Assembly: GCF_032854445.1 (NCBI RefSeq)
Contig: NC_088300.1
Coordinates: 13,647,570-13,711,569 of the forward strand
DNA length: 64,000 nt
Direction: 5' to 3'
DNA from: Liolophura sinensis
Lineage: Eukaryota; Mollusca; Polyplacophora; Chitonida; Chitonidae
Part shown: positions 49,001 through 56,846 of the stretch, piece by piece
Numbering within the stretch: position 1 is the first letter of the stretch
Layout of the letters: each line of letters begins with the position of its first letter
Program-made: the position numbers and the translations under genes
The notes under the pieces: generated by a model
Databases searched by the model: none
What the model was told of the DNA's origin: nothing
What the model saw: the letters and a program-made list of their open reading frames with translations, nothing else

Positions 49001-51711
49001 AATGGCCCTAAATCACGTGCATAGCATGATTTCAGCATACACAAAAGGCAGTTTTAAGATAGATGTTGAGTATAGGTCCTGTAAGATCATTAGTGGCGGG
49101 GTTACAAACATTTAACCTTAACAAACCTACATGCACGTGTACGGGGTGGAAGTGCTAAACTAGTTTAGTTGCGGCAGGGATGTAAAGCAAGCATTGCATG
49201 TGCTGTCGTGTTAAACATGAGCTTAAAGTGCAGTAGTGTAACCATAGATACCCACATCAGTACAATTCCTTCCTGCAGATACACATTTTCTGTCCTCAAC
49301 AGTTGCAGCTGCCTGATGCGGTTTACGTATAAGAAAGTATATAATCTTCATGCATCTATTTCAAGACATTAATGCTCACACTTTATTTAGATTTCAACTT
49401 GATTTTCCATGATACAAGAATTGTACATATGAAGCCAGCATCATGCTATATGTCAGTCATCTTGGCTTTACACTGGTTAAATGTTGACAAATGTTGACAT
49501 ACTCATCAACAATCATGTCAACATTGGCATTCTGTTGTACTGTAAAGGGGACTTCCATGACCAGTGAGTCCAGCTCATGCTGGCTACCTCTCCAGTTGTA
49601 CATGCTAAGGTCTTGCAGCAACCTGCAGATGGTCGTGGGTTTCCTGCAGGCGCTCCCGTTTTCCTCCCACAAAAAGCTGACCTCCATCATATAAGTGAAA
49701 TGTTCTTAAGGACAGCATAAGGTTGTCTCAGTTTGATTTTACACTATTATAAGTATGCTGCTAGTGAGGCTACTTTCAGTTACATTTTATAACGGTGTGA
49801 AATAATCAAATAAACTAAGAAACGGCGTGCATGTAAGCATGCTCAGCAGTCTTTCTGATTCTAGCCAATTAAATGCCATTTACTTATTTAAGCAAAAACA
49901 CCTAGACATGGCCAACACTTCCTGCTTCCCACTCTCCACTCATTGGTGCGCTACATAGCAGTACATCTAGTACCATTAGTAAGATTTTATGCAAATGAGT
50001 CAAACCAGTATTAGATTTAGTGACAGCTCCCTGTACTGACCTATCCTAGATCTGTAGAAACACAAATCCATGGTGCGTTCACTGACCATTCTTTGGGTGC
50101 AGTCCTCAGTGTTGAAGAGATCTTTTGTTTTGTTTTTCTACAAATCAAACTTGTTGTATCAATTCACAGATGAGTTGAAAAGCAGTATTCACTTCCCAGA
50201 TTATGAAAGCAAGATTTTGACTGGACGACTGGACGATTTGATATTTCTTCACACCTACATGCTATTGGAGAGGAGGTAGCATTTCAAATGTTCACATGTT
50301 AAGAAATCTGAGGAGTTCACCTCCAGTGTGTGTTAGATGTTACGCAATAATGGATTTTATGTGATAATTATGAAATGTTTTTCCTCTGACCACAGACAAA
50401 GCAGACAAAAAGGCTGAACACGTGAGGACGGCAAAAATGGAACAGGAAAGAATGGTACGTAGAACTCATAGATTTGGTCAACACATTCTCAAGAATATTT
50501 CCTCACGCTTTGGTTTTTTGTTGACTTCAGAAAATATTTTCAAAATGGACTTACTTCACATCAAGGCATGAAAAAGTAGTTTGAGCTTTGACATAAAATC
50601 TTTCTAGACACGAGCCTTTTGCCTTCCAAAGGGAGAACACAGTAAGAGTAGCTTCACATAAGTTAGTAAGAGTTGTCTCCCCTCATTCATGTTCTTCTTG
50701 CGGTATGCTTCTTGTACAGTACAAATTCTGTGGTCCTGGAATATTCACCATGGCCCTGGAATAATGTTTCAGATTGTGAATTTTTTCCTTAAAATTGCAG
50801 ATATATTTGGACAGTAGATATTTAGTTCATCAGCAACCCATATATTTTTCATCCAGACTGTGTCACACTAGCTCTTTGATGATTGAGCATTATAAATAGT
50901 ACTAAATTGTTGTATTACATCTTTTGGTGAAAATTACCAATAAAAGTATATACAAGTATATGTGAGTGTTTGCGTGTTCACATTTCATAGAAGGTATGGT
51001 AAATTTTGGTTCATGACTAAATATTTCATTGCACTGTGAAGAGGTGTTTCAAGGTTTATTTGTAAGTTAGGATCATATCCTACCAGAGCAATGTCATTTA
51101 CTGGTATTTATTTTGTTGATCGAAAAGCAATTTTAATGTCATTTGTTGTTTTGAACTGAGTGACTATGTCACATGACACTGTGTGGATCAGTTCGTCCAT
51201 CAACTTCACGGACAGGGAATTTGTAAATTCACCCCTTCTCATTGCTTGTGGCGCTGTGGTGAGGTGCACAATTAAAACCTCAAAGCACATGAGCCGCAGG
51301 GTCAAGTCTGACATTTGAGAATTTTTAGATTTCTCTGAATTTCTTGTTTTTTTGGGTTTTATTCAAGTTTCTTGCTTTCATGAAACATTTATTTGGCCCG
51401 GTTTTGACAAATAGAGTGCTTAAAACTACCTGTGGGAAAGTTTTTTTCAGTTTTTGTGCAGATGGAGGATACATTTCTATTTTGTTGATTTTGTGATTTT
51501 TAAGGACAGAGAAGAAGAATTAAGAACACGCATGCTGGAGATCCGCAGGAAGGAGCGTGAGCGTCGACATCTTGAGAGAGAACGCGACCGTGCATCTGGA
51601 AACATGCGCCAGCGACACAGTAGTGACAGTGACAGCTCAGATAGCTCCTCCCAGGAGGATAGGAGGAAAGTTAAGGGTCGATCGCCATCACCCAAATACA
51701 AACGAAGGTAA
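30979..51711 (+). CDS. CLASRP: CLASRP (CLK4-associating SR-rich protein), whole gene model, 17 coding exons
   Basis: CLASRP (SFRS16, SWAP2) is a nuclear SR-like protein that binds CLK-family kinases and influences alternative splicing. Joining exons 30979-31077, 31485-31582, 34265-34363, 34910-34992, 35612-35702, 39060-39178, 39744-39840, 40401-40479, 41961-42034, 42446-42487, 43178-43345, 43677-44123, 44854-44982, 45257-45299, 48397-48463, 50396-50454 and 51505-51711 gives exactly 2001 nt with matching phases, 666 residues; human has 674. It starts MWHEARKQERRIRGLMVDYK. The SWAP N-terminal (DRY_EERY-type) region includes NNMIDRFDVRANL near 74-86 and CCYESYR at 111-117. Later come SEEQCLYQIYVDE, GRKISPP, FITSFGG at 314-320, an Arg/Ser domain at about 350-540 and a charged helix QERLRKKMQAALNRQYKADK. 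The ortholog call is firm; exon 14 and the final exon end are least certain. Confidence 0.95.
31485..31582 (+). CDS. CLASRP: CLASRP coding exon 2
   Basis: It encodes KLDPTQFLRLHGRPLKIHLD and AVAMAAESPQS, after acceptor CATCACAG and before donor AT|GTATGT. Confidence 0.95.
32470..32609 (+). mobile_element. SINE family A, 3' fragment
   Basis: It has GGATGGTCGTGGATTTCCTC, TGGCCGCCGTCGTAGAAGTG and GAGTACGGCGTAAAACACCA with an (AAAT)n tail. It lies in CLASRP intron 2 in sense orientation. Confidence 0.92.
33591..33899 (+). mobile_element. SINE family B, full length with target duplication
   Basis: The tRNA-like head begins CGCTTCAGTGGTTAATGGTT (box A region) and has AATCAAACTCGGGTC as a box B relative. 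The body includes TTGGCGCTCAGCAGTGAGAG, GACTGGGTGGGGTGTCATGT and TTTGGCATGATACTTCAGTG. A perfect 10-bp duplication TTGGAGTGAC flanks it (33581-33590 and 33900-33909). Confidence 0.85.
34030..34232 (+). mobile_element. SINE family B, diverged copy
   Basis: It shares GTGACTGGGTGGGGTGTCAT, TCTTTGGCATGATACTTC and the tail TTGACTGAAAAATGTTTAAA then GACGTAAAACCCCAGCA with the full copy at 33.6 kb. The tRNA-like head is missing. Confidence 0.8.
34265..34363 (+). CDS. CLASRP: CLASRP coding exon 3
   Basis: It encodes MPWRGNPNNMIDRFDVRANL through ETVKNSPI. Acceptor TTTTTTACAG, donor AT|GTATGT. Reading past the donor loses the family match, which fixes the exon end. Confidence 0.95.
34571..34589. repeat. 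Poly-C tract
   Basis: An unbroken run of about 18 C in CLASRP intron 3. Confidence 0.95.
34910..34992 (+). CDS. CLASRP: CLASRP coding exon 4
   Basis: It encodes LSEAQEREERMCCYESYRTL then VENEAAG, after acceptor ACCACAG and before donor GGCT|GTAAGT. Confidence 0.94.
35612..35702 (+). CDS. CLASRP: CLASRP coding exon 5
   Basis: It encodes SEEQCLYQIYVDEQFGPVTK then LGSTEEEKK. A T-rich acceptor precedes it and the donor is AAA|GTATGT. SEEQCLYQIY is nearly identical to human. Confidence 0.96.
37015..37085 (+). repeat. Diverged interspersed repeat, copy 1
   Basis: GCATCACAGCCGCTACTAGC then AAATTTTGCACAGAAATCTT matches a similar stretch at 48600-48668 (ACATCACAGCCACTACTAGC). Family unknown. Confidence 0.45.
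37316..38898. repeat. 52-bp minisatellite, about 30 copies, with higher-order structure
   Basis: The unit reads TGCTGTAAGTAGTATGGCTT then ACTGTTATGTAAAGCGAGCG then TAGTGTGTCACG. Copies differ by marker bases (GTGATG/GTTATG/GTAATG; TAGTG/TAGCG/TAGAG/TAGTA; TCACG/TCTCG). The marker order in the eight copies from 37443 repeats in the eight copies from 37859, giving a 416-bp higher-order unit. About half the copies carry the palindromic E-box CACGTG; the others have CTCGTG. The edge copies are the most diverged. It lies inside CLASRP intron 5. Confidence 0.96.
39060..39178 (+). CDS. CLASRP: CLASRP coding exon 6
   Basis: It encodes LSEKKAAIAFSYDENTPGEE through SSDTDVETADL, after TTGGCCAG and before G|GTAGGC. 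The acidic stretch matches that of human CLASRP. Confidence 0.93.
39330..39645. repeat. Degenerate minisatellite of about 31 bp
   Basis: Variants of GTTATCAGTTAGCTGTAGGT then TTGTCATTTT recur about nine times with small deletions. It fills much of CLASRP intron 6. Confidence 0.85.
39744..39840 (+). CDS. CLASRP: CLASRP coding exon 7
   Basis: It encodes VTLDVDTLTPEQITLLNQCA then HQFGMSEDDYI, after GTGTTTCAG and before AG|GTGAGA. Confidence 0.94.
39964..40208 (+). mobile_element. SINE family A, diverged full-length copy
   Basis: It has box A-like TGTGGCCCAGTGGTGAGTGT, CCCAGCTCATGCTGGCTTCC, AACCTGTTGATGGTCATGGG, TATAAGTGAAATATTC and an A-rich tail. It lies in CLASRP intron 7 in sense orientation. 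Confidence 0.88.
40401..40479 (+). CDS. CLASRP: CLASRP coding exon 8
   Basis: It encodes LLTKDKEEMETLRQAKLLEE then EKAQFS, after TTTTTTCAAG and before TCA|GTAAGT. Confidence 0.95.
40785..41462. repeat. Degenerate minisatellite of about 49 bp, about 14 copies
   Basis: Variants of TGTGTGACCAACTGTGGTGT then CATGTCTGATGTCCAGTGAG then GCAGCACTA recur through most of CLASRP intron 8. Copies are strongly diverged and vary in length. Confidence 0.88.
41961..42034 (+). CDS. CLASRP: CLASRP coding exon 9
   Basis: It encodes GRKSRRERRAFKEKKMAGRK then ISPP, after TTTCTTCAG and before AG|GTAGGT. GRKISPP is conserved with human. Confidence 0.95.
42250..42365 (+). mobile_element. SINE family A, 3' fragment
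   Basis: It has TATGGTCGTGGGTTTTGCCA, GTCGTATAAGTGAAATATTC and an (AAAT)n tail, in CLASRP intron 9, sense orientation. Confidence 0.9.
42446..42487 (+). CDS. CLASRP: CLASRP coding exon 10
   Basis: A 42-bp exon encoding YAARESPKYTPYK, after ATTTTCAG and before AA|GTAAGT. Human has SYARRDSPTYDPYKR here. Confidence 0.94.
43178..43345 (+). CDS. CLASRP: CLASRP coding exon 11
   Basis: It encodes SSSSSRSRSRSPEPATKVLF then ITSFGGESDEEGG and a linker. ITSFGG is conserved. Acceptor TTTTTACAG; the donor ATG|GTCTGT is weaker than the others but the phase with exon 12 fits. Confidence 0.92.
43677..44123 (+). CDS. CLASRP: CLASRP coding exon 12, Arg/Ser domain
   Basis: It encodes about 149 residues dominated by RS dipeptides, e.g. 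RSRSSRSRSRSRSRSRSSSR-like stretches near its end. The frame is G|AAT AGC AGT; a different frame is also open but reads Gly/His/Asp-rich sequence with no family match. Acceptor GTTGTAG, donor AG|GTGAGT. Confidence 0.94.
44340..44572 (+). mobile_element. SINE family A, diverged full-length copy
   Basis: It starts CGGGCCTTTGTGGCCTCATG, has box B-like ATGAGTTAAATCC, TTATGCTGGCTTCCTCTCAG and GTCGTATAAGTGAAATG, then a short A-rich tail. It lies in CLASRP intron 12, sense orientation. Confidence 0.88.
44854..44982 (+). CDS. CLASRP: CLASRP coding exon 13
   Basis: It encodes PRSKSKSPNGMTKPVIKRYR then RPSLSSNQDSDSDSKEIEIK, after GATTTCAG and before GG|GTGAGG. Confidence 0.9.
45257..45299 (+). CDS. CLASRP: CLASRP coding exon 14 (small, phase-linking)
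   Basis: A 43-bp exon encoding LNVETKENITPVRK, after CACACAAAAG and before AAG|GTGAGA. The acceptor is moderate. It is the choice I found that converts the phase-2 exit of exon 13 into the phase-0 entry of exon 15. Confidence 0.65.
45958..46034 (+). repeat. Family C SINE-like 3' end
   Basis: GGGTTCAATATTACGGATGT then GGCATTGAGCACTAATCATT ends in (CATT)n. It resembles 60670-60740, which reads GAAATATTGCCGATGTGGTG with (CAGT/CATT)n. Confidence 0.65.
47140..47717. mobile_element. MITE-like DNA transposon with 13-bp terminal inverted repeats
   Basis: The left end AAGGAGAAGAAAA (47140-47152) is a perfect inverted match to the right end TTTTCTTCTCCTT (47705-47717). Both ends are flanked by TA, consistent with a TA target duplication. 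The 578-bp element has no long open frame, so it would be non-autonomous. It lies in CLASRP intron 14. Confidence 0.75.
47875..47978 (+). mobile_element. SINE family A, degraded 3' fragment
   Basis: GATGGCCATTATATAAGTGA then GAAATTCTTTAGTACAGTGT and an AATAAA-type tail match the family A end weakly. Confidence 0.6.
48397..48463 (+). CDS. CLASRP: CLASRP coding exon 15
   Basis: It encodes KSSLTRPQERLRKKMQAALN then RQ, after GTTTGACAG and before CAGT|GTGAGT. It matches human LTPQEKLKLRMQKALNRQ. The GTGAGT donor, not GTGTGA two bases earlier, gives the frame that fits exon 16. Confidence 0.94.
48600..48668 (+). repeat. Diverged interspersed repeat, copy 2
   Basis: ACATCACAGCCACTACTAGC then AATTTTTTTGACAGAAATAT matches 37015-37085. 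Confidence 0.45.
49553..49723 (+). mobile_element. SINE family A, 5'-truncated copy
   Basis: It has GTCCAGCTCATGCTGGCTAC, AACCTGCAGATGGTCGTGGG and ATCATATAAGTGAAATGTTC, but the tail is truncated. It lies in CLASRP intron 15, sense orientation. Confidence 0.88.
50396..50454 (+). CDS. CLASRP: CLASRP coding exon 16
   Basis: It encodes KADKKAEHVRTAKMEQERM (with the preceding Tyr split across the intron), after CTGACCACAG and before ATG|GTACGT. Human has FKADKKAAQEKM. Confidence 0.94.
51505..51711 (+). CDS. CLASRP: CLASRP coding exon 17, likely terminal
   Basis: It encodes DREEELRTRMLEIRRKERER then a Ser/Arg-rich end RSPSPKYKRR and TAA. It matches human EREDELRAMARKIRMKERERR and SRSPSPRY. The last arginine codon and stop form AG|GTAAAC, which is also a possible donor. 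If spliced, a tail exon at 51813 would follow. Confidence 0.88.
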   Translation, partial: DREEELRTRMLEIRRKERERRHLERERDRASGNMRQRHSSDSDSSDSSSQEDRRKVKGRSPSPKYKRR

Positions 51712-51812
51712 ACCGTATATGTTTCTTTTACGTGTACACTCTGCTTGATGGTTTCTCAGTCAGTATGCTACGTGTATGTCTAGGCGTGTATGTATGGCTT
51801 TTTTTTTCACAG

Positions 51813-51945
51813 TGCTTGGAAGGTTAAAAGAAAAAAAAAAAGGTTAAGTTTCAGGGTAAGGAGAAATTCATGTGTTACCGTACAAGGGTCAGCACAACTA
51901 CTGTACTCAGACACTGCATCGCCAAAACTCATCCAAGACCAGTGA
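51813..51945 (+). other. Candidate alternative CLASRP last exon
   Basis: An excellent acceptor (T-run then CACAG) is followed by sequence that, joined to AG at 51707, stays open for about 43 codons from SAWKVKRKKKRLSF to a TGA. It could give an alternative C-terminus. It has no family match. Confidence 0.25.
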
Positions 51946-52780
51946 AATGTTCCTAAAATTTTGATAGTGCTACAGCTTTGATTTAATTTATTTGCCCAGT
52001 TTTCCAGAGTTTGATCACAGTGTCAGAGAACATGGGAGTGATTGTAAGGTGAACGTTTGTAGTCTTTAGGGCACCTGTTGATAATTAAGCATGTGCAAAA
52101 TAAGACAGATGGCTGTTTCCAGAGGTGCCGCTGTACGCATATTCGTCACTTGTTATGTGGGATAACCAAAAGTACATGATCATGTACGCCTATGGTACAA
52201 CATTACAGTCTTCGGCGATAGCGCAGAATTCAATTCCAATCCAATTTCTTAAAATGTATTTTTCTAAATTTTCCACTTGAATTTGTCGCTGAATCTCTAA
52301 GTCTCTAATGTCTCAACAAGTGAAATAAAATACACAGATTTTGCTGAACTATCTGTAACTGCCAAGGATCATAATACTTGCAAAGGGTCACATAGATTTG
52401 TTTGTCCTGCAGCGATGAAATTTTGATCATGCACACTGGACACAGCTATCCAGCTTATGAGGTTGCTATCTTTTGCTATAGCTTTTGTCGGGTTGTATCC
52501 ACCGCTGTGTTTTGTAGTGGGAATTACTCCACTACCTCAAGGACTCTGATTGTGATATTTCATATGTGATGTATAAACCTGAGGAATTTGTTTCATGCTG
52601 GTCATACTGAGTTCAAAGATCAGGGTGACTCACATGCTAAAACTTTTGTGGCCATGTTTCCGAGTAAACCCATATCGAATTTCATGAACATGGTTTACAT
52701 CATCAAGTACAAGTAAGTTTGCGACCTAATGTTATGGGTGTCTATATGGTGTGAACTTTCAGTGGACTTTCTTGATGTTA
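51946..52780. other. Downstream intergenic DNA
   Basis: Probably the CLASRP 3' flank. No exon was recognised. Confidence 0.5.
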
Positions 52781-52789
52781 GGGTAAAGC

Positions 52790-53462
52790 CTTGTTGAAAG
52801 GTGTAGAGAGCTGAGGGGAGAATCCAGGAAATACTATCCAGTCATGGGTTTGTTGAAACTTGTAGAGAGCTGAAGGGAGAATCCAGGAAATATTATCCAG
52901 TCATGGGTTTGTTGAAACTTGTAGAGAGCTGAAGGGAGAATCCAGGAAATATTATCCAGTCATTGGTTTGTTGAAACTTGTAGAGAGCTGAAAGGAGAAT
53001 CCAGGAAATATTATCTAGTCATGGCCTTGTTGAAACTTGTAGGGAGAATCCAGGAAATACTATCCAGTCATGGGTTTGTTGAAACTTGTAGAGAGCTGAA
53101 GGGAGAATCCAGGAAATATTATCCAGTCATGGGTTTGTTGAAACTTGTAGAGAGCTGAAGGGAGAATCCAGGAAATATTATCCAGTCATGGGTTTGTTGA
53201 AACTTGTAGAGAGCTGAAGGGAGAATCCAGGAAATATTATCCAGTCATGGCCTTGTTGAAACTTGTAGGGAGAATCCAGGAAATACTATCCAGTCATGGG
53301 TTTGTTGAAACTTGTAGAGAGCTGAAGGGAGAATCCAGGAAATATTATCCAGTTATGGGTTTGTTGAAACTTGTAGAGAGCTGAAAGGAGAATCCAGGAA
53401 ATATTATCTAGTCGTGGGCTTGTTGAAACTTGTAGAGAGCTGAAAGGAGAATCGTCATGGGC
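52790..53462. repeat. 59-bp minisatellite with a four-copy higher-order unit
   Basis: The unit is GTTGAAACTTGTAGAGAGCT then GAAGGGAGAATCCAGGAAAT then ATTATCCAGTCATGGGTTT. About 12 copies occur. Two copies share the same internal loss of about 10 bp (reading CTTGTAGGGAGAATCC), at 53039 and 53265, 226 bp apart, which indicates duplication of a four-copy block. Confidence 0.95.
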
Positions 53463-53644
53463 TTGAATTTTTTATTGTGTGAACAAAAATAAATATTTAT
53501 TAAAAGTAATTATAAAAAAGTAGGTGTACATGATTTGTATTGAAGCCTATGCTTAATTTCTCCACTATTCAGTATATGTGGAGAGTGTATCTGGTATTTT
53601 TTTTTTTCCATTGGTCAAGACTGTCGGAAGTTTCACGCCTTCAT

Positions 53645-53738
53645 CCTACACTTAATATAACTTGTCGCCGTCATATAAGTGAAATATTCTTGAGTATGGC
53701 GTAAAACACCAATCAAATAAATAAATAAATAAATAATA
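53645..53738 (+). mobile_element. SINE family A, 3' end only
   Basis: GTCGCCGTCATATAAGTGAA then GAGTATGGCGTAAAACACCA and (AAAT)n. Confidence 0.9.
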
Positions 53739-55095
53739 TAACTTGTAATAGTTAATGCGATTGTTATGGGATACCTTCCATCATGGTATATCTTAGCTCA
53801 TGTTAAATTCTACATCCTCAGCACTCCATGTCATAAAGGAGCCATTTACATGTACACATTGCATGTTACAAGTACATGTAGATTTCATGCTTCAATGTTT
53901 TCTGGTATTATTGCAACATGCCAACCATGTTTTGCAGGGACCATTTGTTCACAGCACAGTCTACCAGCAGTAGTGTCTGTTTTCTGATACACATGTAAAA
54001 CTTGAACCATATACACCCTGTACTAAGATTTTGCAAGGTACCTATGTTAGCAATGCATCCCATCATTTAACTTCATTTTTTCTTGTTCTAATTCTGTAAC
54101 TCTTTAAAATGTAGCTGGCTTTTGCAGGGGACTGTTGTGTTAAATGGTGCATCAGACAACTTTCTTATGTCCAAGATTTGGAGTTTGGGATCCTTGAAGT
54201 CTATATTAACATTGTACCAGCCGACTGTATTATCATTGTATGAGTACAGGTAGCTGGTCTACATTTATTTATGTTCAAATCAGCCCATTAAGTGTGACCT
54301 CATATTCTGTGTTGCAATGTTCAGCGGCGAACCTGTGCCAAGCAGTCATTGAGAAGGTGTGAATTATACAGCAGCCTTTGAAAATGGGAGAATGACCAAG
54401 GCTGACCTGGCTATTTTTGTTCTTTATTTCTTCTGCAGTGCTATCATACTAACCTTGTAAAGGTGTGAGGACTCCCACATACTGGAAAAGTGCTGTCCAC
54501 AAACATGTTGTAGTTTTGTAGGAAGAAAACTAGTACTAGTACTGACTTCTTACTGGCCTTCATTCACAGAGATTCCATTGTTTCTGTTACTAGTGACTTA
54601 TAAAGTAACGAAATACAGGTACAGCATGAATGATACTCAGGAGAAAAGGAAATACCAGAGATCATGTTTTACACAGTTGTTATTGTCCACAAGGGGACAT
54701 TAACTGGAAATTTATGTATGATAATGTCATTACTTTTCTTTTTTATCTTGCTAAATGTCATCACAATGAGGAAAAGTTTTTGCTGTTAACGAACTTCGCC
54801 TTTAATATGGCAGCTATCAGAACTGAGATGTGAGTATAACATTAAGTAAAACCACGTAAGTAGTGTGTTTTATTGCAGTTAGAATCGTCATTATCCACCC
54901 TATACATGTGACTGCTTACCATATCGCAGCAAGTTAAAGTGAAAATTATGTACACAAGCTCAGTCTAATTGTTATGCATTTTTCATTTTCAGTTAATTTC
55001 GCTGATAACATTATGATCATATTACATAGGTCACATCACATACATGTACATGTAATTCTATTAAATGTTAATACAACATTGTAATAACCAAAAAG
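53739..55095. other. Intergenic DNA, no gene recognised
   Basis: AT-rich. An ATGGCAGCTATCAGAACTGAG start followed by AT|GTGAGT at about 54810-54832 looks like a first exon but its phase does not lead into the exon at 61949. Confidence 0.4.
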
Positions 55096-55305
55096 CCTCA
55101 CATCTGTGCGGTCGCTGTGAGTTCAAGTCCAGCTCAAGCTGGCTTCCTCCTCGGCGGACGCGAGATCTGCTCGCAACCTGCGGATGGTCGTGGGTTTCCC
55201 CTGGGCTATGCCCGGTTTCCTTCCTCCATAATGCTGGCTGCCGTCGTAAAAGCGAAATATCCCTGAGTACAGCGTAAAACAACAATCAAATAAATAAATA
55301 AATTA
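55096..55305 (+). mobile_element. SINE family A, near full length
   Basis: It has GTGAGTTCAAGTCCAGCTCA (box B), AACCTGCGGATGGTCGTGGG, CATAATGCTGGCTGCCGTCG and GAGTACAGCGTAAAACAACA with (AAAT)n. The box A head is missing. Confidence 0.93.
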
Positions 55306-55311
55306 ATCAAA

Positions 55312-55405
55312 TCAGAAGGCTCTAAGGACTCCCTCGTCGTCATATGACTGAAAAATGTTTAAATAGGACGTTAAACCCTAAGCACTTACTGACTCACTCA
55401 GATCA
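55312..55405 (+). mobile_element. SINE family B, 3' tail only
   Basis: CTAAGGACTCCCTCGTCGTC, ATATGACTGAAAAATGTTTA and GACGTTAAACCCTAAGCACT with ACTGACTCACTCA repeats. It directly follows a family A element. Confidence 0.85.
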
Positions 55406-55639
55406 GAAGGTTTGTCACATACCTGCCAAAGGGCCACGGTTTAGTCCTCTCGCGCCAGTTTGCCTCAACCATAAACCAGCAGTTACATGTAAGCATCAAT
55501 TAAACAATTAAAATCAAAAATTCTAAATGTAGGCAAAGTTGTTGTTGCACATGTTTGAAGACAGATTCTAATTTAAAACAACTAAGTGAATAAAATTTTC
55601 GAATTAATATCTTGTTTGCTCTATACAGGTATAGCTATG

Positions 55640-55875
55640 CATTTACCTAAGCCACCTCACTTGGCGCTCAGCACTGAGAGGCTAGAGCTAAAAAGCAGGA
55701 TTGCTTGGCTTGGTGTTAGTATAATGTGACTGGGTACGGTGTCATATCTAGTGTCTTTGGCATGATACTTCAGTGGTGGTAGCACTCGTCCTGCCACAAG
55801 AAAAGACAGTGTAATATGTGCACGCACACACACCTAATGATGACTCATCATCATGTGACTGAAAAAATTGTCAGA
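55640..55875 (+). mobile_element. SINE family B body copy
   Basis: It has ACTTGGCGCTCAGCACTGAG, AATGTGACTGGGTACGGTGT, TCTTTGGCATGATACTTCAG and the tail CATGTGACTGAAAAA. The tRNA-like head is missing. Confidence 0.85.
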
Positions 55876-55889
55876 AAAAAAACTGGAAA

Positions 55890-56088
55890 AGTTAGTTCAA
55901 GTTCAGCTCATGCCGGCTTCCTCTCCGTTTGACGTGGGAAGGTCTGTCAGCAAAATGCGGATGGTCGTGGGTTTCCCCTGGGCTCTGCCCGGTTTCCTCC
56001 CACCATAATGTTGGCCGCCGTCATACAAGTGAAATATTCTTGAGGACGGTGTAAAACACCAATCAAATAAATAAATAAATAAATAAAA
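55890..56088 (+). mobile_element. SINE family A, 5'-truncated copy
   Basis: GTTCAGCTCATGCCGGCTTC, ATGCGGATGGTCGTGGGTTT, TAATGTTGGCCGCCGTCATA and GAGGACGGTGTAAAACACCA with a long (AAAT)n tail. Confidence 0.93.
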
Positions 56089-56572
56089 TTAGACCTGTTC
56101 TTTAATAATACCTGGAAACACTAACAAATAGGAATGTTTTGGTTTGATTATCTTGCTTAGAGGTATGCTAGTTGTTTCTGCATCTTAGATCAACACTTTC
56201 TCCAGGAATGTGCACGCCATTGCTGAAGCATGGATTCAAACATATGTGGGCAGATTATGGTAACTGATTTGGACAGCTTTGCTTCCTTACAGGACTTTTG
56301 ACAGATCAACTGTTTCTGTGCTGGCTAAAAGGGAATGACAGAATGGCCTTGAAATGATGCTAATTTGATGCTAACACTTAGGTTTTTTTCTGATTGGAAA
56401 TTAGTTAACCAGAAAACTCTAAGTGGCCTATTTAGGTGGATGAATTTGTCAGAATCCAGCAAATTGTGTCACTTGGAAAGTGCTAAAAATAGAAAGAAAG
56501 TAACTCTGAATGTTATTGAAGTCATGTTATTAGTCCATATTTCGGTCACTATGTGGGTGCCATTATCAGGAA

Positions 56573-56846
56573 ATTTATTTATTTATTTATTTATTTGATT
56601 GGTGTTTTACGCCGTACTCAAGAATATTTCACTTATACGACGACAGCCAGCATTATGGTGGGAGGAAAGCGGGCAGAGCCCCGGGGAAACGCACAATCAT
56701 GCGCAGGTTGCTGAAAGACCTTACCACGTATGGCCAGAGAGGAAGTCAGCATAAGTTGGACTTGAACTCACAGCGACCGCATTGGTGAGAGGCTCCTGGT
56801 TTATTACGCATCTAGTGCGCTAACCAAGTGAGTCATGGAGGCCCCA
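56573..56846 (-). mobile_element. SINE family A, full length, minus strand
   Basis: This is the only minus-strand family A copy. Read on the minus strand it runs from GGGGCCTCCATGACTCACTT (box A) through GTGAGTTCAAGTCCAACTTA (box B) to GAGTACGGCGTAAAACACCA and (AAAT)n. Confidence 0.95.
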
